From contig DAHUXF010000070.1 in assembly GCA_027307295.1 (NCBI GenBank), positions 1 to 10,337 of the forward strand: DNA of 10,337 nt. Direction: 5' to 3'. Shown piece by piece: positions 1 through 6,078 of this stretch. Below the pieces are notes generated by a model that was not told the origin of the DNA, ran no database searches, and was given only the letters and a program-made list of their open reading frames with translations. Made by a program: the position numbers and the translations under genes. Numbering within the stretch: position 1 is the stretch's first letter; each line of letters begins with the position of its first letter. The stretch is from Acidobacteriaceae bacterium. GTDB lineage: Bacteria > Acidobacteriota > Terriglobia > Terriglobales > Acidobacteriaceae.

Positions 1-358
1 GGTGGCGCAGGCCGGCGCATTCTCGGTTGTGGTCGAGGCTGTCGCCGAGCCTTTGGCGCGCAAGATTACCGCGACGATCGACATCCCGACGATCGGGATT
101 GGCGCCAGCGCCGCCTGTGACGGCCAGGTGCTGGTGTTCCATGACATCCTGAACCTTACATTTTCTGAGCCCGCCAAATTTGTACGGCGATATGCCGATG
201 CCTCCGCCCTGATCACCAATGCCGTGCAGCAATTCAAGGTTGATGTAGAGTCGGGCGCATATCCATCGGACGCCGAATCGTATCATCTCCCCAAAGAAAC
301 GCGCGGAGAGCTGGAGACCATTCTCCGGCGAAAAGAAATGAAGGCGTACAGCAGATAG
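1..358 (+). CDS. panB: 3-methyl-2-oxobutanoate hydroxymethyltransferase, C-terminal part (5' end outside window)
   Basis: PanB transfers a hydroxymethyl group from methylene-tetrahydrofolate to 2-oxoisovalerate, giving ketopantoate, the first committed step of pantothenate and CoA synthesis in the cytoplasm. The visible 118 residues carry the family's C-terminal signature: a VVVEAV strand, PTIGIGASAACDGQVLVFHD (the PTIGIGAG...CDGQVLV block of PanB) and a KFVRRYAD segment, then VESGAYPSDAESYH near the end. The frame is already open at the window edge, so the GTG at position 2 is an internal valine and not a start. The usual PanB is about 260-280 aa, so more than half lies upstream. The stop is TAG at 356-358, and panC follows on the same strand 25 nt later, the common panB-panC operon order. 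Confidence 0.95.
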   Translation, partial: VAQAGAFSVVVEAVAEPLARKITATIDIPTIGIGASAACDGQVLVFHDILNLTFSEPAKFVRRYADASALITNAVQQFKVDVESGAYPSDAESYHLPKETRGELETILRRKEMKAYSR

Positions 359-383
359 AAAAGTGCCGACCAATCTACTGGCC

Positions 384-1253
384 ATGCTCACTCTCACCTC
401 GGCAGCTGAAGTCACGGCCGTAAGCAAAACAGCGCGCGCTGCCGGTAAACGCATTGGCTTTGTGCCGACCATGGGCGCACTGCATCCCGGACATCTTTCC
501 CTGGTGCGGGCGGCCCGCGCGCAATCCGATATTGTGATTGCATCTGTGTTTGTGAACCCAAAGCAGTTTGGGCCAACCGAAGATTTTTCCAGGTACCCGC
601 GAAATACTGAACAAGACACGGCCATGCTGGAGGCGGAGAAGACGGACTATCTCTTCTTGCCATCGGTGGAAGAAATGTACCCGCCGGGCGGCACAACGTG
701 GGTCACAGTGGAAGGTCTGAGTGAGAAGCTGGACGGACGTTCGCGCCCCGGCCACTTTCGCGGCGTCACCACGGTGGTGGCGAAGTTGTTCAACATCATT
801 CAGCCCGACCTGGCATTTTTTGGCCAGAAAGACGCTGCGCAGGTGGCCATCATCAACAAGATGGTGCGTGACCTGAATTTTGACGTAAGAATCGTAGTGT
901 GCCCCATTGTGCGCGAGCGGGATGGGCTGGCCATGAGTTCGCGCAATGTTTATCTAAGTCCGGAGCAGCGCAAACAGGCGCTGGTTCTTTCCCGGTCGCT
1001 AATGCGGGTGCAGACTTTGGCCGACCAGGGTGAAGCCCAAGCTGCCCGCTTGAAAGTTGCGGGCGAACAGGTTATTGCGGAAGAGCCTACGGTTAAGCTG
1101 GACTATTTTGAGATTGTGGATCGCCACACACTTGAGCCACTTCCAGACATTTCTCGCGGCGCGCTGGTAGCGGTGGCTGCGTATGTGGGCAGCACACGGC
1201 TGATCGACAACATTGTGCTGAGCGGACCGGGCTCCGCCATTGGGCCCAAATAA
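384..1253 (+). CDS. panC: pantoate--beta-alanine ligase (pantothenate synthetase)
   Basis: PanC condenses pantoate with beta-alanine, using ATP through a pantoyl-adenylate, to make pantothenate in the cytoplasm. The 289-residue product is close to the usual 280-290. Visible motifs are the HxGH nucleotide-binding motif (PTMGALHPGH, residues 28-37), FVNPKQF (about 56-62), GRSRPGHFRGV (118-128), FGQKDAAQ (146-153) and MSSRN (184-188), the PanC counterpart of KMSKS. The ATG at 384 is preferred because it puts PTMG at residue 28, as in typical PanC. An in-frame GTG at 363 would add seven residues, and neither start has a convincing Shine-Dalgarno sequence. It follows panB by 25 nt and probably shares its transcript. 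It ends 19 nt from the convergent glycosylase gene. Confidence 0.97.
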   Translation: MLTLTSAAEVTAVSKTARAAGKRIGFVPTMGALHPGHLSLVRAARAQSDIVIASVFVNPKQFGPTEDFSRYPRNTEQDTAMLEAEKTDYLFLPSVEEMYPPGGTTWVTVEGLSEKLDGRSRPGHFRGVTTVVAKLFNIIQPDLAFFGQKDAAQVAIINKMVRDLNFDVRIVVCPIVRERDGLAMSSRNVYLSPEQRKQALVLSRSLMRVQTLADQGEAQAARLKVAGEQVIAEEPTVKLDYFEIVDRHTLEPLPDISRGALVAVAAYVGSTRLIDNIVLSGPGSAIGPK

Positions 1254-1272
1254 ATTTTCCCACCGGCTTCTC

Positions 1273-1893
1273 TCACTTTCTTGATACGAATGAATTTCCG
1301 CTGACCATATACCGCAAAGGCAGCTCTGCCGCTTTTGTAATTCCGATGCGCGGCGAAACTATGACCTTTTCAGTGCCAAAGCCGTCATCCAGTATTTGAA
1401 GATCTGAGCGTGCTGAGGTCATGTTCTTGCCGTTGTCGCGCTGGCGTGTGATACCCAAGGCTTCGCACAAACGCCCCGGCCCGCTGGCCAGCTTGCGCAG
1501 ATCACGCGTGGCCGTGAGATCAAGATCGCTGAGACCCCGCGCCGCCGCCATCTCAGATAGTCCGGCAACCGGCTCCAATGCGCGAATCAATATACAGCCG
1601 GCCTCTCCGTTAGGTAAGCAGGAGACGTTCAGGCAATAGTGAACGCCATAGATGAAATAAATATAAGCGTGGCCCGGCGGACCCCACAGCACGGCATTGC
1701 GTTGGGTGCGTCCAGCGGCAGAGTGGGCGGCTAAATCGTCCGCGCCAAGATAGGCTTCAGCTTCAACAATGCGTCCAGCAAGCATTTTACGGCCTTCTTT
1801 GCGGACGATAAGCTTGCCCAAGATTTCCCGCGCAACCGTTCTTGGATCACGATTGAAAAACGCTCGTGCAAGTAATTTGCCGCGCACTCTCAT
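1273..1893 (-). CDS. DNA-3-methyladenine glycosylase (AAG/MPG family)
   Basis: A base-excision repair enzyme of the Pur_DNA_glyco/AAG family, which flips out and removes alkylated purines such as 3-methyladenine and hypoxanthine. The 206-residue product starts LLARAFFNRDPRTVARE and has RIVEAEAY (41-48), where Glu46 matches the catalytic Glu and Tyr48 a base-stacking Tyr of human AAG. It also has AAHS (His57), the IYGVHYCLN block, IRALEP, and SGPGRLCEALGI, the region that lines the AAG DNA-binding face. The ATG at 1893 is chosen because the family begins here. An in-frame upstream ATG at 2058 would add 55 residues with no family resemblance, antiparallel to nothing but lying over the acyltransferase C-terminal codons in another frame. 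The chosen ATG overlaps the acyltransferase's original TGA as ATGA, so translation was probably coupled. No strong Shine-Dalgarno is seen. Confidence 0.94.
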   Translation of the reverse strand: MRVRGKLLARAFFNRDPRTVAREILGKLIVRKEGRKMLAGRIVEAEAYLGADDLAAHSAAGRTQRNAVLWGPPGHAYIYFIYGVHYCLNVSCLPNGEAGCILIRALEPVAGLSEMAAARGLSDLDLTATRDLRKLASGPGRLCEALGITRQRDNGKNMTSARSDLQILDDGFGTEKVIVSPRIGITKAAELPLRYMVSGNSFVSRK

Positions 1894-3050
1894 ACTGGAC
1901 GTGATTGTACGTGCGCAAAGCGTTCCTTCATGCGGAGGAACGGACTTTCCAGCCAACGGTAGGACGCAGCGGCCAGCAAGATAGTGAATGCCAGCGCAAC
2001 AACGGATTGCGCCAGCACTTGAAGAGGCGTTGCCGCGTGGACCAGCCAGGAAGCGCACAGGTGCGCAAATTCATGGACAACATAAAGCCCCTATGAAATC
2101 TTGCCCAGATAAAGAAGCCATCCGTGCCGCACGAATCGGTTCTGCGACCCCAGCACAGAGAGCAGGATGGCAGCGCTGGCCACGGCAGTTACGGCATGCC
2201 CGGCGGCCAATCGCACGGTACTTTGACTGGGAGGATTGTTGCCAACGCTGAAAGCATACGTCGCAATCCAACTCACCACGCCGCCACACAGCAGAGCCAC
2301 GCGTTGCCAGCGGGAAAACTGCGGCAGACGATGGCCGAACAGGGCCATCAATACGCCCAGGGCAATAGGATCAAGACGCGTGAATGTGTTGTATTCCATG
2401 GCATCCACCGGAGCGCCTGCAAGGGCAAGGCTTATTCGCAGCAGGTTGGCGAATACCAGCATAGCAATGGCCATCGTCGCCACGGAACCAGGCTGCACCC
2501 GGCGCAAAGCGAGAGGCCACAACAGATAAAACTGTTCCTCAATTGAGACCGTCCAGAGCGGAATGGCAAAAGATGCAGGCAAGCCGTGGAATACATAAAC
2601 CCAATTTCCCGCCAGCAGGCAATATCCCGCAATGTAACGCAGCGGCAGAACTTGTTCTGGAATCACCAATGCCGCGAGGCCGGCAAAAGCTACAAAAGCA
2701 AGATAGAGCGGCCAGATGCGCAGAATCCGGCGCGCGTAAAAGCCGCGCAGATCAACTGCGCCCAGGCTGGCGCGCTCCCGCAGCAATAAACTGGTAATCA
2801 GATAAGCGCTCAGGGCAAAGAACAAATCCACGCCATAGGCCCCCGAGCCAAAAGTTGCAATGGAAAGATTCCCCAGCCAACGTGGCGCACCCGCCGACGC
2901 ATAAAAACCCATCGTCCGTGGAGCGGCGTGAAAAACAAACACTCCAAAGAAAGCAAAGAACCTTAACGCGTCCAGCTCAGGCTGATAAAAACGGCTCACC
3001 CCGATCTTGCCGCCAGAAGCAACGCCTGGCGTCGCAAGCAAAGCGCTCAT
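1890..3050 (-). pseudogene. acyltransferase-3 family membrane protein interrupted by an in-frame TAG
   Basis: Integral-membrane acyltransferase of the Acyltransf_3 (OafA/NodX-like) family, which transfers acyl groups to surface sugars or other extracytoplasmic acceptors; the substrate here is unknown. Seen: PELDALRFFAFF then VFH (His41, the conserved motif-1 His), GVDLFFALSAYLIT (73-86), FYARRILRIWPLY (104-116), WTVSIEEQFYLLWPL (166-180), then several hydrophobic helices. The open frame stops at TAG (2093-2091) straight after YLGKIS, in the conserved YLGxISYGLY motif where Tyr is expected. Beyond the TAG the same frame stays open for 66 more codons, reading GLYVVHEFAHL, a hydrophobic helix and SYRWLESPFLRMKERF, the normal family C-terminus, and ends at TGA 1892-1890. 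Full length would be 386 aa. The start (ATG 3050) overlaps the DUF885 stop as ATGA. The call is a nonsense mutation or sequence error; the truncated 319-aa form might still be made. Confidence 0.88.
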
Positions 3051-4864
3051 GGATGCGAACCTTCTGCCGGAACTTTATTCGTTCCACCCAACGAGTGTTG
3101 CGATAACTGTGTGGCAATCCAATCATTCACATTACGTTCCAGAATATCGAGCGGCACCGGCCCGGAACCCAGGACAATATCGTGAAACTCCTTGAGATCA
3201 AATTTTTCTCCCAGCTGTTGCCGGGCTTGAGCGCGCAATTCCTTGATCTTCAACTCGCCTGTTTTGTAGGCCAACGCCTGTCCTGGCCAGGCAATGTAGC
3301 GGTCAATTTCATTGGTAACGTCCAGTACATGCTTAGGGCAGTTCTCCATGAAATAGTTGATGGCCTGTTCGCGTGTCCAATGCTTGACGTGGATACCCGT
3401 ATCCACCACCAGCCGCACGGCCCGCCACATTTCATAACTGAGCTGGCCGAATTTGGAATAGGGATCAGAATAAAGGCCCATATCATCCCCCAGGGACTCA
3501 GCGTAAAGCCCCCAGCCTTCCACATAAACGGTATATTCCCCAAAGCGGCGAAACAGGGGCATTTCTCCCAATTCATGGGCGCGGGCGATCTGTAGATGGT
3601 GTCCGGGCACGGATTCATGCAGAGAAAGGGCCATCATCTCCCACTTGGGACGGGCATCCGGTTTATAAAGATTGACAAAGTAGGTTCCGGCGCGTGAGCC
3701 GTCAGCCGCGCCTGACCGATAATAAGCGGCAGTTGTGTCAGGAGCAAAGGCAGCGGGAATCGGCTCCACGCCGTATGGCTCACGTGGCAGCGTGCGAAAA
3801 ACTTTTACCAGATTCGGATCAATGGTCTTGGCCACGGCCTTGTATGCCTGCAACAAGTCGTCCGGCGTTTTGTAAAAGAATTGTGCATCGGTGCGCAGAA
3901 AGTTGAAAAACTCTGCGCGCGTTCCTTTGAACCCGGTCTGCTGCATGATTGAGTCCATCTCACGATTAATGCGCGCCACCTCTTTCAAACCAATTTGATG
4001 GACTTCTTCCGGGGTTTCCTGAGTTGTAGTGTAACGGCGGACGAAATAGGCGTACAGCGCTTCTCCATGAGGCAGTTGCCATGCGCCCACCTGGCCATAA
4101 CAAGCAGGAAGATATTCACTGACAAAAAATTGTTTGAATTTTCTGAACCCTGGAACAATCTGCTGTTCAACGGCCTGGCGGGCCTGCGCCTGTAATCGTT
4201 GCTGGTCAGCGGAAGAAATCTCTTTAGGAAAGTGGCGGAACGGCTTGTTAAAGCCACTCTCGGCTGGATCAGTGACAATCTGGTGGTCAATCTGCGCAGG
4301 GATGCGCTCCATGATGACCCTGGGATGGACCATGCCTTCACGCATGCCCTGGCGCAGCAGCGCTGTTACCTGTTCCAGATACGCGGGAAAGGTCCGTACC
4401 CGGGTAAGCCAGTCCTCATAGTCTTTCAGCGTCTCGAACCGAAGAGAGTCGCTCAGGCTGTCAAGCGTCTGGGGGCCTTCGCGCTGGTTGAAATCCATTA
4501 GGAACCAGTGAAAGCTGTATTGCTCCACGCGGTCAGCGTAGCGCTTTCTGAAGAGGTCATAATTGAGCTGGTCCGGCTTGCTCAGACTGCTGCGGTCAAT
4601 TTTCTCCAGCTGTGCCAGTACATCACGGTTATGCTGGTTGCGTCTGGCGTAAGCTTCAAGACTCTTGTCCATCCAGCGATCATTCCACCGCCGGTCACCC
4701 AACTCTGAAGCTTCTTCAGGCCGTTGCTGCATGTCATAGTCCCACTCAGTGGTAAACATGTTCCGTAATGTTTTAGCGGAAGCTGGCGCAGGTTGAGCGC
4801 CGGCGTCAAGCATTGGAATAACAAGCATTGGCACAACAAGCAGCACGAAAGGCCACACCTTCAT
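3047..4864 (-). CDS. DUF885 family secreted protein, putative zinc-metallopeptidase-like
   Basis: A 605-residue protein of the DUF885 family (PF05960), whose members are often annotated as hydrolases or peptidases; the biological substrate is not established. An N-terminal hydrophobic stretch (WPFVLLVVPMLVIPML, residues 4-19) followed by AGAQPAPA looks like a Sec signal peptide, so the protein probably acts in the periplasm. The body is helical. The diagnostic motif is LHESVPGHHLQ (415-425, an HExxxGHH-type metal-site candidate), followed by VEGWGLYAESLG (448-459) and YIAWPGQALAYKTGELKI (523-540), all typical of the family. The Shine-Dalgarno GGAGGA (complement of 4869-4874) lies 4 nt before the ATG. 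It is the first gene of a three-gene operon, and its TGA overlaps the acyltransferase ATG. The family call is firm; catalysis is inferred from the motif. Confidence 0.93.
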   Translation of the reverse strand: MKVWPFVLLVVPMLVIPMLDAGAQPAPASAKTLRNMFTTEWDYDMQQRPEEASELGDRRWNDRWMDKSLEAYARRNQHNRDVLAQLEKIDRSSLSKPDQLNYDLFRKRYADRVEQYSFHWFLMDFNQREGPQTLDSLSDSLRFETLKDYEDWLTRVRTFPAYLEQVTALLRQGMREGMVHPRVIMERIPAQIDHQIVTDPAESGFNKPFRHFPKEISSADQQRLQAQARQAVEQQIVPGFRKFKQFFVSEYLPACYGQVGAWQLPHGEALYAYFVRRYTTTQETPEEVHQIGLKEVARINREMDSIMQQTGFKGTRAEFFNFLRTDAQFFYKTPDDLLQAYKAVAKTIDPNLVKVFRTLPREPYGVEPIPAAFAPDTTAAYYRSGAADGSRAGTYFVNLYKPDARPKWEMMALSLHESVPGHHLQIARAHELGEMPLFRRFGEYTVYVEGWGLYAESLGDDMGLYSDPYSKFGQLSYEMWRAVRLVVDTGIHVKHWTREQAINYFMENCPKHVLDVTNEIDRYIAWPGQALAYKTGELKIKELRAQARQQLGEKFDLKEFHDIVLGSGPVPLDILERNVNDWIATQLSQHSLGGTNKVPAEGSHP

Positions 4865-4940
4865 TGAGTCCTCCGATTTCCAGCGAAAGTGTATAGCAAG
4901 AAAGCCATGGCATTAAAATCTTTGCAAGGCAGCTCTGAAA

Positions 4941-4959
4941 CCGTTCCAAAGAAGAACGG
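4941..4959. repeat. perfect 6-bp inverted repeat, possible operator
   Basis: CCGTTC (4941-4946) and GAACGG (4954-4959) form a perfect dyad with a 7-nt spacer in the 138-bp divergent region between the DUF885 and Gly-zipper genes. An overlapping dyad GTTCC/GGAAC extends it. There is no T-run, so it is not an intrinsic terminator. It could be an operator or a hairpin in the 5' leader of the Gly-zipper gene; this is conjecture from position alone. Confidence 0.3.
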
Positions 4960-5002
4960 AACAGGGAATTGCCTGGCATAGAACCCTTGGAGGGAAAGGC
5001 GT

Positions 5003-5551
5003 ATGAGATTCCGCAGATCCATGGCATTGGCCACTTTGCTGATGACGTTATTTTCACTGGCACATGCCGCGAAAATTCCAGCCGGGAGCCATGCAACCGT
5101 GCGGCTCAACAATACACTGAGTTCAGCAACGGCCCACAAGGAGCAAGCCTGGACGGGCGTTTTGACCCATGACATCACCGCCAACGGCAAAACCGTGGCC
5201 AAGGCTGGCGACCCCGTGAAGGGTAAAGTCACTTTTGTGAACCGCAGCGGACGCCTGCATAAGCCGGGTGAGCTTACCCTGCGGCTGACTTCCATCAATG
5301 GAGAAACCGTGTATAGCTCACGCGTGAGCCGCAAAGGTAAGAGTCATACCAAGAGCAATGCCACCAAGATCGGTGGCGGCGCAGGCGCCGGAGCGTTAAT
5401 TGGAGGTCTGGCCGGAGGCGGCAAGGGCGCAGCCATCGGTGCTGCCGCCGGGGCCGGAGCAGGAACTGGCGTTGCCGCTGCCACAGGGAAGCAGGAAGTC
5501 AGCATTCCTGCCGAAAGCGTTCTTACTTTTACCATCACTGGCTCGAAGTAG
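5003..5551 (+). CDS. exported Gly-zipper protein of unknown function
   Basis: A 182-residue protein. Residues 1-23 (MRFRRS, then a hydrophobic core, ending AHAA) form a classic Sec signal peptide. The middle (about 24-110) is predicted to be beta-rich, with AGDPVKGKVTFV and LTLRLTSINGETVYSSRV, resembling proteins that set bounds on exported surface factors, but I cannot name a family. Residues 124-157 form a Gly/Ala-rich zipper (GGGAGAGALIGGLAGGGKG, then more) like the Gly-zipper segments that associate with or span membranes. The C-terminus VSIPAESVLTFTIT is a final beta strand. The start is supported by Shine-Dalgarno TTGGAGGG (4988-4995), 7 nt upstream of the ATG. The gene is monocistronic, followed by a hairpin terminator. 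Envelope location is inferred. Confidence 0.88.
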   Translation: MRFRRSMALATLLMTLFSLAHAAKIPAGSHATVRLNNTLSSATAHKEQAWTGVLTHDITANGKTVAKAGDPVKGKVTFVNRSGRLHKPGELTLRLTSINGETVYSSRVSRKGKSHTKSNATKIGGGAGAGALIGGLAGGGKGAAIGAAAGAGAGTGVAAATGKQEVSIPAESVLTFTITGSK

Positions 5552-5562
5552 AAAAAAGCAAC

Positions 5563-5599
5563 GCAGGGGATAGGCCTTCCATTCCCCTGCTTTTATTTT
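5563..5599. terminator. intrinsic terminator, probably bidirectional, between convergent genes
   Basis: GCAGGGGA (5563-5570) pairs with TCCCCTGC (5583-5590), an 8-bp GC-rich stem with a 12-nt loop, followed by TTTTATTTT (5591-5599). It lies 12 nt after the Gly-zipper stop. On the opposite strand the same stem comes just after the peroxiredoxin TAA (5595-5593) and is followed after a few bases by a run of T (complement of 5553-5558), so it can serve both genes. Confidence 0.85.
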
Positions 5600-6054
5600 G
5601 CCGTTTTCATGCTGGCCAGGACAGCCGCTGCGTGCTCGTCTGGCTTAAGACCGTTGATAATCCGGGTGATCTTTCCCTCCGGGCTTATCACGAACGTTGT
5701 CCGGTCAATCCCCATATATTTTTTGCCGTACATGCTCTTTTCCTTGAGTACGCCAAATTTTTTGGCAATGGCCTTGTCCTCGTCGGAGAGAAGCGAATAG
5801 GGCAGGTCATGGTTCACTTTGAACTTTTTCTGGGCGGAAGGCTTGTCGGCGGAGATGCCGAGCACGACCGCGCCGGTTTTCTGAATCTGCTTGTATGCGT
5901 CGCGGAACCCGCACGCTTCAAGCGTTCAGCCGGGAGTATTGGCCTTGGGGTAAAAGAACAGGACTACATTCTTTCCACGATAATCCTTTAATGAGACGGT
6001 CTTGCCCTCTTCATTGGCAAGAGAGAAGTCGGGGGCTATATCATTAACTTCCAT
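5593..6054 (-). CDS. Bcp/PrxQ-type peroxiredoxin with TGA (probable selenocysteine) at the peroxidatic position
   Basis: Thiol-dependent peroxidase of the AhpC/TSA family, Bcp (PrxQ) subgroup, which reduces hydrogen peroxide and organic peroxides in the cytoplasm. The 153-codon frame from ATG 6054 reads IAPDFSLANEEGKTVSL, the strand KNVVLFFYPKANTPG, then TGA at codon 43, then TLEACGFRDAYKQI, VVLGISAD (63-70), the LLSDED and FGV blocks, YGKKYMGIDRTTFVI and a normal C-terminus ending TAA. In Bcp proteins the motif is TPGCTxEACxFRD, so the TGA stands exactly for the peroxidatic Cys; the resolving Cys (residue 48) is kept. Length matches the family (about 150-160 aa). Reading TGA as Sec restores a full enzyme. 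Without recoding, the only product starting inside would be a 90-residue fragment lacking the active site. The upstream gap to the divergent gene is 24 nt, and there is no clear Shine-Dalgarno. The family is certain; the Sec reading is likely, with nonsense mutation or sequence error as alternatives. Confidence 0.9.
5897..5916 (-). promoter_or_regulatory. candidate bacterial SECIS hairpin downstream of the TGA
   Basis: On the - strand, starting 9 nt after the TGA: GCGU-GCGG, loop GUU, CCGC-G, one bulged A, CGC. This gives eight pairs, one of them U-G, and a 3-nt apical loop that begins with G. The TGA-to-loop distance is 17 nt. Known bacterial SECIS elements sit within the coding region just after the UGA, have a small apical loop with a G in its first two positions, and lie roughly 16-37 nt away. 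Caveats: GC-rich codons for EACGFRDA give such a hairpin easily, and a competing 5-bp hairpin (ACGCU-UGA-AGCGU) begins right after the TGA. I could not compute energies. Confidence 0.45.
5926..5928 (-). other. in-frame TGA, candidate selenocysteine codon (Sec43)
   Basis: Complement of TCA at 5926-5928. It is the only stop within the 153-codon peroxiredoxin frame and aligns with the catalytic Cys of TPGCT. TGC or TGT to TGA is the standard Cys/Sec exchange. The reading needs SelA/SelB/SelC/SelD in the host, which are not in this window. Confidence 0.72.
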
Positions 6055-6078
6055 GGTTTTTTTGTGTTTATAACTCCA

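Noticed and set aside
1225..1256. Possible terminator at the end of panC (GGGC...GCCC followed by AAATAAATTTT)
   Set aside because: The stem is only about four pairs, lies inside the coding sequence and lacks a true T-run.
1894..2058. 55-codon N-terminal extension of the DNA glycosylase (ATG at 2058)
   Set aside because: These codons overlap, in another frame, the intact C-terminal codons of the acyltransferase, and the family's N-terminus begins just after ATG 1893.
2091..2093. TAG as a pyrrolysine or other recoded codon
   Set aside because: The expected residue is Tyr, not a catalytic residue. Pyrrolysine is essentially confined to methylamine methyltransferases and a few lineages, and nothing here supports it.
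4861..5334. 157-codon open frame on the - strand opposite the Gly-zipper gene
   Set aside because: It is antisense to a gene with signal peptide, Shine-Dalgarno and terminator; its translation shows no family features and it runs into the DUF885 start.
5593..5865. A 90-residue stand-alone peroxiredoxin fragment starting at GTG 5865
   Set aside because: It would begin in the middle of the VVLGISAD strand and lack the whole active site; the upstream codons are clearly the rest of the same protein.
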